A program made the translations under genes and the position numbers. The notes under the pieces are model-generated. The model worked only from the letters and a program-made list of their open reading frames with translations. It did no database searches and was not told the origin of the DNA. A DNA stretch of 64,000 nucleotides. Origin: Winogradskyella arenosi. Lineage in GTDB: Bacteria > Bacteroidota > Bacteroidia > Flavobacteriales > Flavobacteriaceae. Positions 53,952-62,653 of this stretch are shown here, in pieces; the first letter of the stretch is position 1, and each line of letters opens with the position of its first letter. The stretch covers positions 372,001-436,000 of the forward strand of contig NZ_QPJO01000001.1 of the NCBI RefSeq assembly GCF_003337305.1, in the 5' to 3' direction.

Positions 53952-55095
53952 TTAAATTATAAAAGCTTAGCGCATAAAACATCCATCCTTGTGCCCAGCG
54001 AATGTATGGGATTTTAGAAGAAACCAATTTTCGCTTTTGATAAATAAAATATCCTTTTCGGGTTTGCATATTATCTATCGTCCATTGTAAAACGCGATGA
54101 ACAAGTTCTTTATTTTGGTCAATTTTATGATTTCTAAAAAGTGTAACAACAAGTTGCGCTGGCGCATGAACATCAATAGGATAAGTTTGGTTGTTGTAAT
54201 ATTTTGACATGCCATCCTCAGTAAAGAAAGTATTCAAATAATAATTCATCCCTTTATCTATATTAGAACTAAAGGTGAAATCACCCGAGACGTCTTGATA
54301 AATTTTTAGGCACTCCAAATTATAACCTGTGTGAAAGTTATCAATCCATTGATGAAAAGATAAAGTTCCATAAGCCCATGATCCATCTTCATTTTGTTTC
54401 TTACAGACATAAGAGGCTACCGATTTTGCACAAACTAATAAGTTATCATCCTTGGTGTATTTATAGACTAAACTTAAAAGTTTGGCCCCCAATAAACCTG
54501 CATTATAAACTTGAGTCTTATCTATTGGTGAGTAAGAAAATGTAAAATCTCCTTCATCATTATAAGACCTATTTAAATCGTTCAATACAAATTTAGAGGC
54601 ACTAATAGCGACATCTAAATAACTATCGTTTTTAGTAATCTCATACGCTTCGATTAATGCATCTGCTATAAACGTTGTTGCAACAACTGTTGGTGTATAT
54701 TTAGGTTGAAAAAAAGCTCTTGCTTGCCAGTCAAAATTATAGCCCCAACATGCCCCTGAATATCCTTTTGTTTGAAGCTTAATAATTTTTTCAGCTAAAA
54801 AAATAATCTTTTCTAAATAAGTCGTATTGGGATCTTTCTTGTATAAATTACAATAGCCCATAAGGAAAAGTCCTAATCCTTTTGGATTATAGTCTTTTGT
54901 AATTCCAAATATTGGTCTTAAATTTATTGGGTTTCGTTTAAACAATTGAATCCATGCCAATCTAAAAAAACGAGATTTGCCAAGTGGTGTTTTCTGAATC
55001 ACCCAACTATTTAATCCATCATAAGGATCCCAACCTTTAAATGTTTCTTTCTCACAATATTTTCTAAGATTTTCAAAACTAGTTTTTGTATCCAA
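53941..55095 (-). CDS. Alpha/alpha-toroid protein of unknown function in the polysaccharide locus
   Basis: A 384-aa soluble protein without signal peptide or membrane helix. It has repeated helix pairs with aromatic and G-x-W turns (GACWGYNFDWQARAFF, NEDGSWAYGTLSFHQWIDNFHTGYNLECL, YIRWAQGWMFYALSFY), which suggests an (alpha/alpha)6 toroid as in glycosidases, lyases, epimerases or prenyltransferases. Start is TTG at 55095. The 293-bp gap upstream holds a -7-like TATTTTTG on the minus strand (55126-55119). It overlaps the WecG-type gene. Possible role: modifying the uronate-containing polymer; not shown. Confidence 0.6.
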   Translation of the reverse strand: MDTKTSFENLRKYCEKETFKGWDPYDGLNSWVIQKTPLGKSRFFRLAWIQLFKRNPINLRPIFGITKDYNPKGLGLFLMGYCNLYKKDPNTTYLEKIIFLAEKIIKLQTKGYSGACWGYNFDWQARAFFQPKYTPTVVATTFIADALIEAYEITKNDSYLDVAISASKFVLNDLNRSYNDEGDFTFSYSPIDKTQVYNAGLLGAKLLSLVYKYTKDDNLLVCAKSVASYVCKKQNEDGSWAYGTLSFHQWIDNFHTGYNLECLKIYQDVSGDFTFSSNIDKGMNYYLNTFFTEDGMSKYYNNQTYPIDVHAPAQLVVTLFRNHKIDQNKELVHRVLQWTIDNMQTRKGYFIYQKRKLVSSKIPYIRWAQGWMFYALSFYNLNDE

Positions 55096-55388
55096 AATTT
55101 TAATAAATCAATTTGGCACAAAAATATTAAATATTACCTTCAATTAGCATGTGTTCAAAATAAATAATAGACTATAAGATATTTAGATTGTCTCTTATTA
55201 GACCTGTTATTGATTTAAAATTCCTCGCTCTTTATTTCATTATTAATACAGGCGTTTATACAAATAGAAATTTCTGGTTAATTGAGCCTAGGACCGTTGT
55301 ACTAGTTTTGTTTTTGAGATAGACGATTTGGATTATTATTAAATTTTAAACAGAAATAGATTCACAAAACCAAAAGCGACATCGAATA
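55096..55388. other. Intergenic spacer before the alpha/alpha-toroid gene
   Basis: A+T-rich gap of 293 bp inside the otherwise tightly packed locus. No ORF was credible on either strand. On the minus strand TATTTTTG (55126-55119) could serve as a -7 element; the nearest TTG (55143-55141) is only 14 nt away, short of the usual 17-23. It may mark an internal promoter or an old junction between two gene blocks. Confidence 0.4.
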
Positions 55389-56735
55389 TTAACCGTTGAC
55401 TTCAGATTTTAAGATTAAAAACTTTCCATTAGAATTCATAATCAACTTTTTAACTGTCACAATTTTTATCTTAGTTGACAGATGTAATCGACTTTGAAAA
55501 TGCTCTATGAGTTTCTTTTTTACCGCATCGTTATAACTGTCATTCGGGATTATTAGCACCTCTAATTCTCCTTTTATTTTCTGATAATACTGAAGTCCTT
55601 CAATATGCGTATACAACTCGTTGTGTAAATTTAAGGCTGTTGGAGAAACAAAGGTATCATCTTTATTAAAAATTTTCATTTCTCGCCATCTCCCTTCTAT
55701 AGCATTCAAAATAGATCCGCTATTAACGTTGTATTGATAATAGGAAGAAAAATCACCTGTTTTATAACGTATTAAGGGCTGTCCGTAATTATCTAAAGTC
55801 GTAGTAACTATTTCTCCAATTTTACCAACTTCTGTAATCACATTACTGTTTTTATCAACCAGTTCTAAATAACCATAATCATTTAACACTTTATATCTAC
55901 CTTCTCCTTTAAAGTCTACAGCTAAGCCAAGTTTTTCGCTATGGCCGTAAACCGAAATAACAGGTAGTTTAAGTTTGTCTTTTAATAAAGCCTTTTGGTG
56001 CGGTAAAAATATTTCTGAACTCAGAAAAATTCCTTTAATGAAGTTTAAATTCCACCCTCGTTTATTAGCTATAACAGCAAAATGATATGCCGATGAAGGA
56101 TAGCATTGTAGGTAATTAATCTTGTATTGTATAAGTGTGTTGTATATAGTTTCAAAATAGTCTTCTGTATTTCGAAATCCATCAAAAACTAACTCTTTAG
56201 TAATCGGGTTTATTTTACAGTCTATATTCTCGTCTAATTTAGTGTTTCTAATAACACCTCTTAGTTGATTTTTATAGCCTCTTGTAGCCCATATCTTATG
56301 AAAAAAGGCATATTCCTTTTTAAATCTATCTTTTTTGAGATAAAATCGGCTTGGTTTACCAGAGGTACCTCCTGTCGTTACTATTTCATATTCTTTACTA
56401 TCAAATTTTTCGGATAATAAATCTTGTTTATCTTCAAACAAGTTATCTCTTGTTAAAAACTGTATTTTATTTTCAAAATCGGCTCTACTCTCAATGTTGA
56501 AATTGGAATATTTATTAGCATAGTAGGGTACATTTTTAATCGTATAATTAACGATGCTAAAGAGTTTTTTATCATTGATTTTGGAATCAAAATTGATTTC
56601 ATCGTAATAGCGCCTATAAGTTTTACCAAATAAGAATCTATTCCCTGGAATGATTTTATATACTAAAAAAGCAAACAATGGATATTTATCCAGCTGCGTG
56701 TTTATTTTTTTTACAAAATTAATAATTGAATTCAT
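55389..56735 (-). CDS. CapK-like phenylacetate-CoA ligase family protein, second copy
   Basis: A 448-aa adenylate-forming protein: EIVTTGGTSGKPSRFYLKKDR (phosphate loop), YLQCYPSSAYHFAVIA, ISVYGHSEKLGLAVDF, and the LIRYKTGDFSSYY block before the C-terminal lid. It overlaps the O-antigen ligase-type gene by 4 bp (56732-56735), hinting at coupled function. It resembles the member at 48186 in architecture but not closely in sequence. Substrate unknown. Confidence 0.8.
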   Translation of the reverse strand: MNSIINFVKKINTQLDKYPLFAFLVYKIIPGNRFLFGKTYRRYYDEINFDSKINDKKLFSIVNYTIKNVPYYANKYSNFNIESRADFENKIQFLTRDNLFEDKQDLLSEKFDSKEYEIVTTGGTSGKPSRFYLKKDRFKKEYAFFHKIWATRGYKNQLRGVIRNTKLDENIDCKINPITKELVFDGFRNTEDYFETIYNTLIQYKINYLQCYPSSAYHFAVIANKRGWNLNFIKGIFLSSEIFLPHQKALLKDKLKLPVISVYGHSEKLGLAVDFKGEGRYKVLNDYGYLELVDKNSNVITEVGKIGEIVTTTLDNYGQPLIRYKTGDFSSYYQYNVNSGSILNAIEGRWREMKIFNKDDTFVSPTALNLHNELYTHIEGLQYYQKIKGELEVLIIPNDSYNDAVKKKLIEHFQSRLHLSTKIKIVTVKKLIMNSNGKFLILKSEVNG

Positions 56736-57931
56736 TTGTATTCACTTTTTAATCTATTATTACTACAAGCACAGATAAAACTAATCAATAAACTAAAGAG
56801 TATAATTCCTCTTTGTCTAACTAAAATAGACTCAGTAATCATAAAAATTACAAACGCAGCTACAATTATAATAGACAGTGTATTTTTAGATTTTATGGCA
56901 TAAAACAAGGCAAATACTAAAGTTGCTATTAAAAAAATAAGCCCTAATATTCCATAATATATGGTTTGCTCTAAATATTGATTATGAGCGTTATATTTAT
57001 ACCTAAAACCAGACTCAAAACCAACAATATCGTATTCGTTTATTAGTAATTCTTCTCCTCGTTCTCTTCCGCTCCCAACCCATAAGTTTCCTTTTTGAAT
57101 AGATTGAACTACGGCTTCCCAATGAAGCCATCTAGTACTTAAACTAGGGGCTTTAAAATCGGTAGTAGAGCTTTGTGTATTTCTTTTTTGAAAATTTGGA
57201 GATAGCATAAGTCCTACCACTGAAATAGTAACAATTGCTATTGACAATATTTTTTTACTAATTGAAAATGATGGAAACAATTCAAAGAATAAAAATAGTA
57301 CTGAGCCAACTAAAAGAACCAATAAACTAATTCTAGCACTTACAATATATAAAGATAGTATTAGAAAGAGGCTACAGCCGTAATTAACCCAACGATTATT
57401 AATCTTGTAAATAAAAATATCTCTAATAAAATAGAATATAGCAATAACTATAAAAAGTGCCATATAGGTGGTGTGCATTTCTAACACTTTAGAAAAATCA
57501 GTGTAATAAAAATAGGTGCCTAAATCAAATATTTTAAATAACAATGCTTTTAATAAACCAATACATAGGCTTAATACCACACCAAAGCTAAAAACTTTTA
57601 ATACATAATTAAACAGCTTCTTTTCATTAAATGAAGTTAAAATGATTGTAGGTAAAATTAAAAAAGGTAGGTTTTTTGTTATCAGTTTAGAATCGAAATT
57701 ATCTATAAAAAATGAGTTAAATATACCTAACCAAAATGGAGAAGAAATCAGTATAATTGGAATACAATTTCTTTTAAATTTATCGAACCAACAGGTCCAA
57801 TCATTGTATAAAATCCAGGAGATAACAAACAAAATTAAGCTTAAAGAGTTTAAACTATACTTTGGCAATGGCACAGTAATTACAAATAAAAACAAAGACC
57901 AATAAAAAAACGGTGCAATTTTTTCCTTCAT
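56732..57931 (-). CDS. O-antigen ligase/polymerase-type membrane protein
   Basis: A 399-aa protein with about 11 membrane helices and the Wzy_C/WaaL-type periplasmic loop: SLSTRWLHWEAVVQSIQKGNLWVGSGRERGEELL and FRYKYNAHNQYLEQTIYYGILGL, where the HNQYLE region is the family signature. It could join the polymer to an acceptor or polymerise repeat units. A second protein of this sort is encoded at 61404. Starts with ATG 57931, overlapping the SGNH gene by 4 bp. Confidence 0.82.
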   Translation of the reverse strand: MKEKIAPFFYWSLFLFVITVPLPKYSLNSLSLILFVISWILYNDWTCWFDKFKRNCIPIILISSPFWLGIFNSFFIDNFDSKLITKNLPFLILPTIILTSFNEKKLFNYVLKVFSFGVVLSLCIGLLKALLFKIFDLGTYFYYTDFSKVLEMHTTYMALFIVIAIFYFIRDIFIYKINNRWVNYGCSLFLILSLYIVSARISLLVLLVGSVLFLFFELFPSFSISKKILSIAIVTISVVGLMLSPNFQKRNTQSSTTDFKAPSLSTRWLHWEAVVQSIQKGNLWVGSGRERGEELLINEYDIVGFESGFRYKYNAHNQYLEQTIYYGILGLIFLIATLVFALFYAIKSKNTLSIIIVAAFVIFMITESILVRQRGIILFSLLISFICACSNNRLKSEYK

Positions 57932-58851
57932 TTAAGTGCATTAGTTAAGTTTAAAGTAAGGATGTCTTGACCTACCGAATTTAAATGTATTCCGTCTGCC
58001 ATAAATATATTAGTATTAATAGGTGCTAATGCTTTCAAATCAATAACCTCTACATTATCATGTTTTTCAAAATCTTTATATACTGATGTAATATTTTGAT
58101 ACAATTTTTCAAAACTAGACACTTTGTAATGTGGAGGCGAAACTAAAATAATTTTTGATTTACGCTTCAACAGCTTATCTATTATTAAGCTTAAATTCTT
58201 TTTAGTTTGCTTCACTTTTTCTTCGTGCGCCCCTAAAAATAATATGTAGGTGTCAGATTGTGGCAATTGATTAATTTGATTTAATAACCTTTCACTATTA
58301 TTTAAGAGGCTTACTGAGTGTTTATAACCAAAGACATCCGTGTTATTACCAACAAATTTTACGTCTTCCAACTTTTGACTTATCGATTTTCGTAGATATT
58401 TTAAATCTAACCATATTAATTGAGAATCTCCAATCATACACACCGTATGATTCCCTTTTTGGTTCAATTCTAAATTAACAATAGAAAAATTAGAGATATT
58501 TATTTGCTGACTAGGCTTGGTATTGATCCAATATACTCCTTTAAATTCTATAGTATCTGATTCCTTTGATATACTAACACACCTAAAATAATAGTCATCG
58601 TTTATTGCGTATGAACTATAAGGACTTAAGTTTTCATTTCCTATAGTATTATTATCAATAAGCCTCAAATAATCATAGGATACAGAATCTAACTTCACAT
58701 TCGTAAAGCGTTCTATTGTTTTAATCTCACCCCAATTATAATTTAATTGAAAGAACTTATTCTTTGCCTTATATTGAAAATCTATCGCTAGATAAATTAA
58801 AAGGGATAGAATTGTCAAAAAAACAATTTTATTAGATGGAAGGTTCTTCAC
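57928..58851 (-). CDS. Membrane-anchored SGNH/GDSL hydrolase-like protein
   Basis: A 307-aa protein with an N-terminal anchor (about 8-24) and a periplasmic SGNH-type domain. Block I is MIGDSQLIWLDL (nucleophile Ser), and the C-terminal block is DGIHLNSVGQDILTL with the Asp/His pair. The middle has LGAHEEKV. Likely an O-acetyl esterase or acetyltransferase-type modifier of the surface polymer. Start is GTG at 58851; it overlaps the acetyltransferase gene by 20 bp. Confidence 0.75.
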   Translation of the reverse strand: MKNLPSNKIVFLTILSLLIYLAIDFQYKAKNKFFQLNYNWGEIKTIERFTNVKLDSVSYDYLRLIDNNTIGNENLSPYSSYAINDDYYFRCVSISKESDTIEFKGVYWINTKPSQQINISNFSIVNLELNQKGNHTVCMIGDSQLIWLDLKYLRKSISQKLEDVKFVGNNTDVFGYKHSVSLLNNSERLLNQINQLPQSDTYILFLGAHEEKVKQTKKNLSLIIDKLLKRKSKIILVSPPHYKVSSFEKLYQNITSVYKDFEKHDNVEVIDLKALAPINTNIFMADGIHLNSVGQDILTLNLTNALK

Positions 58852-59272
58852 TATGATATTTAATTATTTTTGCAGGAATACCAGCAACTATAGCATTATC
58901 AGGAACATCATTGATCACAACAGCATTTGCTCCAATAGTAACATTACTACCAATTGTTATAGGCCCTAAAACCTTTGCCCCGGTCGCAATATATACATTG
59001 TCTCCTATTTTAGGTACTTCGTAATGTTTAGACTTTCCGCCAATGGTGACATTGGTACCAATTGTGCAGTGACGACCAATAGAAACTCTTTTATGTAAAA
59101 CAACCCCTATTCCACCGTATCCAAACCTTGTTCCTTCTTTTATTTCACACTGATAAGGAATACTAGAATTATAAAGTAAAAAACATAGAAGTTTAATTAA
59201 TTTAGGCACTATTGGAATATGCCATTTGTATAACTGATGACTAAGTTTATATAAATAATAAGCGTTTAGCAT
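58832..59272 (-). CDS. Serine acetyltransferase-like hexapeptide transferase
   Basis: A 146-aa acetyl-CoA-dependent transferase with left-handed beta-helix repeats (about 55-140: GIGVVLHKRVSIGRHCTIGTNVTIGG, KIGDNVYIATGAKVLGPITIGSNVTIGANAVVINDVPDNAIVAGIPAKII). The sequence is of the CysE/WbbJ type; given the locus, it more likely acetylates a sugar than serine. It overlaps the SGNH gene by 20 bp and lies 3 bp after the CapA-like gene. Confidence 0.88.
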   Translation of the reverse strand: MLNAYYLYKLSHQLYKWHIPIVPKLIKLLCFLLYNSSIPYQCEIKEGTRFGYGGIGVVLHKRVSIGRHCTIGTNVTIGGKSKHYEVPKIGDNVYIATGAKVLGPITIGSNVTIGANAVVINDVPDNAIVAGIPAKIIKYHSEEPSI

Positions 59273-59275
59273 TAT

Positions 59276-60310
59276 TTAAGAGTATGGATTATATAGTTTT
59301 GATTTAATTAATAAAGTTCTTATAAATTGAGTAAGCAAAATATAGTTATACTTTAATGTAAAAGAAAAATTACCGTAAGCGTCAAAAGTAGGGTAATACT
59401 TAGAAGCTTTTTTGTTTTTTGTGTAAAATTGTAAGTATTGCTTATTTGAAAATCCTTTAAAAGGATTCTTTTCTAGCATCTCATCAATATTCAACTCCTT
59501 ATCATAGCTCACTTTATTTTCATCTTGATGCATCTTAACTCTATGAACTCTTATATTTTCTTTATTTTCAAATTGAATTATATAGCCAAGATTAGTTAGT
59601 GGGTTATTATAATTTAACTTTTTACCTAAATAAACCGTTTCAGGTATCGCGAAATTTCCTATGGAATAAAAAATATATTTGCCCTTATATTTTTCTACAT
59701 CTTGAACAATATGAGGATGATGAGCAATAACGCTATCGACTCCTAAATCAATAAATTTCTTAAATAAGTCTCTATCGGCTGGTACAGGATAAGGACTTAA
59801 CTCTAAACCGCAATGCGATATGACTATTATTGTTGTATTAGGATTTTTATCTCTATATCGTTTTACTTTTTCAAGACTATCTTTATCAATAGAATTTACT
59901 CCTTTATTACTAACGGGTAAGGTTAGTTTACTATTAAAGGCAAATACACAGTAATTCTGATTATCATCTGTGTTTTTATATTCTATATAAGGATTTTTAT
60001 CTGTTCCGAAATAAGATTTATTATCATTATCAAGAATGTCTATAGTAGCGTTTAACCCTCTCTTAAAATCATTTATATGATTGTTTGCTAAAATTAATGA
60101 AACATCATAGTCTTTAAAACGACCTAGGGCATGATTATTTGAATACAAATTATATTTATGAGGGTTTATTGGTCTAAGGACTTTATCATCCAAAATAGGC
60201 CCCTCTAAATTCAATATTAATTTGTCATGTGGTTTTATTAAGCTTTTGAGTAAGGGGAATTCAAGATTACCATTCGGATTAACAAAATCACCTAAAAAAA
60301 ACAAACTCAT
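59276..60310 (-). CDS. CapA-like metallophosphatase-fold protein
   Basis: A 344-aa protein of the poly-gamma-glutamate/CapA family: FLGDFVNPNGN, LNLEGPI, LANNHINDFKRGLNATIDIL, VISHCGLELSPYPVPADRDLFKKFIDLGVDSVIAHHPHIVQDVE and YSIGNFAI. No signal peptide is visible, so it acts in the cytoplasm. Such members occur in polysaccharide loci but their activity is not well defined. It overlaps the GT4 gene by 4 bp. Confidence 0.85.
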   Translation of the reverse strand: MSLFFLGDFVNPNGNLEFPLLKSLIKPHDKLILNLEGPILDDKVLRPINPHKYNLYSNNHALGRFKDYDVSLILANNHINDFKRGLNATIDILDNDNKSYFGTDKNPYIEYKNTDDNQNYCVFAFNSKLTLPVSNKGVNSIDKDSLEKVKRYRDKNPNTTIIVISHCGLELSPYPVPADRDLFKKFIDLGVDSVIAHHPHIVQDVEKYKGKYIFYSIGNFAIPETVYLGKKLNYNNPLTNLGYIIQFENKENIRVHRVKMHQDENKVSYDKELNIDEMLEKNPFKGFSNKQYLQFYTKNKKASKYYPTFDAYGNFSFTLKYNYILLTQFIRTLLIKSKLYNPYS

Positions 60311-61407
60311 AAATTTCGATTTATATAATTAAAGAAATTATTAGATACCACACCATTAGAATAATTATCAATAATTCTATTCTTAGCCTTTTCAGATAGA
60401 ATTAGCCATTGATTATTGGATATAACTTGTGTAATTGCCTTATTATAATCCTCTTCTGAGGCTTCCTTACTAAGAACAATACCACAATCATCTACTATCG
60501 TTTTATTAAAACCATTGTTAGACACAACGGGCACAAGCCCATAGGCCATAGCCTCCGTCAACGCGTTAGATTGACCTTCTCCCGGGTGCAGTGATGGAAA
60601 TATAAAAAAATGAGAGTGCTCTAATAAGCTATTTATTTCGCTTTTGCTCTTTGGTGGTAGAATAATTAAATTCTCATTAGCATAACGTTCTACATCTTGT
60701 TTTAAATCTAAACTATTAAAACCTCCTATTACTATTAGTTTAATATTAAAACGTTGTTGTAATAACTCAAAGGTTTTTAGAATTGTATAAATTCCTTTAG
60801 TTTCAGTTATTCTTCCAAAATAGATTATCTGAATTGGTTCAGTATCTATTAACGTTCTCTTAGCTGGCAGTATTTGATCATCTTTAACATAATTAGGGTA
60901 ATATAAAATATCTTTATTTTGACTTAAATCTTCAATAATAAAATTTTTATAAATCAATCCCTCAACGGCAATATGCTTAGATAAGGAGAGAAGCTTTCTA
61001 ATAAAAAATCTATAAACTCTTGTGTTTTTATTGTAATAATCTATAAAAGAACCTGCTCTGATATCTGTTAAAATATCTTTATTAGACATTTTGAAGACTA
61101 GAACCAAAAAAAACTCGATATAAATAAAATACTTATACAGAGGGGTAATATGTACTAATGTAGCCTTAGAGGAGTTAAAAAGAGAATGATTGACACATCT
61201 AAAAAAAAATAAGAACCATTTTAAAAGATATAAAACAATTTGAACAGGATTCTTGGCATATAAAATTGGGTAGTGAATAGCTAAAACTTCGATATTCTGT
61301 TTTTTATACTCTTCAATATTTCTCTTATTTGCTGTAGCATACCCGCCTACAAGTTCTCGCTTATGGCTTGGTATTATCCCTAAATAAATAACCTTCGTGT
61401 ACTTCAT
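60307..61407 (-). CDS. Glycosyltransferase family 4
   Basis: A 366-aa GT-B transferase: N-terminal half with acceptor binding (LGIIPSHKRELVGGYATANKRNI), hydrophobic internal segment (VQIVLYLLKWFLFFFRCVNHSLF), and C-terminal donor-binding domain with IYFGRITETKGIYTILKTFELL, FFIFPSLHPGEGQSNALTEAMAYGLVPVVSN. Probably adds a sugar to the lipid-linked repeat unit. It overlaps the polymerase gene by 4 bp and the CapA-like gene by 4 bp. Confidence 0.9.
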   Translation of the reverse strand: MKYTKVIYLGIIPSHKRELVGGYATANKRNIEEYKKQNIEVLAIHYPILYAKNPVQIVLYLLKWFLFFFRCVNHSLFNSSKATLVHITPLYKYFIYIEFFLVLVFKMSNKDILTDIRAGSFIDYYNKNTRVYRFFIRKLLSLSKHIAVEGLIYKNFIIEDLSQNKDILYYPNYVKDDQILPAKRTLIDTEPIQIIYFGRITETKGIYTILKTFELLQQRFNIKLIVIGGFNSLDLKQDVERYANENLIILPPKSKSEINSLLEHSHFFIFPSLHPGEGQSNALTEAMAYGLVPVVSNNGFNKTIVDDCGIVLSKEASEEDYNKAITQVISNNQWLILSEKAKNRIIDNYSNGVVSNNFFNYINRNL

Positions 61408-62642
61408 TCTTCTAATAAGGTTTTTTGCTTGTTATACAATATTGGATAAACAAATAATATGGTTATTGTTAGCATGACTAAGTTATTTAAAGAAAAAGAA
61501 AATAAACTATCAAAAAATAACATCCCATAGACAATACATAACATCTCGAGTTTATCATATCTCATCCTTCTATACATTAAAGGGATTAAAAGGACGAAAA
61601 GATAGGATAGTCCACCTAATATTCCCATTTCTACAAACAAGTGAGGGTAGTATGTATCCGTTGTCGCTAGAAGGGTAGTATCATACCAGTTAAAATCTAT
61701 TTCATCATAATATGGCGAATTATACTTGGTAGATGCCGGCCCACCAAAAACTCCAATACCTTCTCCCAACAAATTAAAATCTTTAAATTCATTGAACATA
61801 GCTCTATAAGATTCCGATCTTGCAGAATTACCTTCTGTAACGTAAAGTCGTAATCTTATTTCAATAGATTTCTCTATAGAATCACGTATTTCACTCCCTA
61901 CAAGAAAATAAAGACATATCGCTACAGGTGGTAGTATTAGTAAATACTTTAGCTTTTTATAATACTTAATAACCAACGTTATTAAAAAGAAGCCTATAGT
62001 TTTAAACGATGTACTAATAAACACACCTAGTGAAAAGATTACTAAGCATAGTTTTCTATACCTACCAAAATAATAGTAATAGGTAAGCCAAAACGCCATA
62101 AAATTCAAAATTCCAAATGCTCCAAAAAAGATGACCAGTCCTGTAGCTCTGAGTACACCAAAAGTTTTGGCTGGCCAATAGATTGTTTTATTTTGACTTT
62201 CTATGAAATACCTTATATAAAACCATTGCCGTTGTGGATCAATATAATAGTAATAATAATTATTTAATTGGACTAAAAAATTAAGGAGGGTAAATATGAT
62301 AATAAATCCTACAAAAAGATTAAGCTTATGTTTGTTGTAATACCCATATAACAGTACTGCTATTGGAAAAAAATACCTAATACCATCTTCTAATGCTGCC
62401 TTATAATTAAAAGATTTAGTAAAAGCAATTATAAAGAAAAAGATAAAAACCAATAGTGCAAAAAGCAGCTTACTTGGTATTTTTATTTTTAACCAAATCG
62501 GAAAAATTAACATCACACAGGTTAATACCTTTATTGGTGAAGATAAAAATGGATAAATGTAAGACACAATTTCACCTACAAAGACCATAATAAGAGGTAT
62601 CAGTAAAGTGAAATCATTAAAATATTTTAATTTTAATTTCAT
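61404..62642 (-). CDS. O-antigen polymerase-like membrane protein (Wzy type)
   Basis: A 412-aa protein with about 11 helices and large periplasmic loop (ARSESYRAMFNEFKDFNLLGEGIGVFGGPASTKYNS ... TDTYYPHLFVEMGILGGLSYLFVLLIPL). The YPHLFVEMGILGG segment resembles the H-N/H-x-E loop of Wzy proteins. It sits directly next to the flippase gene (11-bp gap), the usual Wzx/Wzy neighbourhood, so it is the better candidate for the repeat-unit polymerase. Confidence 0.82.
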   Translation of the reverse strand: MKLKLKYFNDFTLLIPLIMVFVGEIVSYIYPFLSSPIKVLTCVMLIFPIWLKIKIPSKLLFALLVFIFFFIIAFTKSFNYKAALEDGIRYFFPIAVLLYGYYNKHKLNLFVGFIIIFTLLNFLVQLNNYYYYYIDPQRQWFYIRYFIESQNKTIYWPAKTFGVLRATGLVIFFGAFGILNFMAFWLTYYYYFGRYRKLCLVIFSLGVFISTSFKTIGFFLITLVIKYYKKLKYLLILPPVAICLYFLVGSEIRDSIEKSIEIRLRLYVTEGNSARSESYRAMFNEFKDFNLLGEGIGVFGGPASTKYNSPYYDEIDFNWYDTTLLATTDTYYPHLFVEMGILGGLSYLFVLLIPLMYRRMRYDKLEMLCIVYGMLFFDSLFSFSLNNLVMLTITILFVYPILYNKQKTLLEE

Positions 62643-62653
62643 CTAATTATAAA

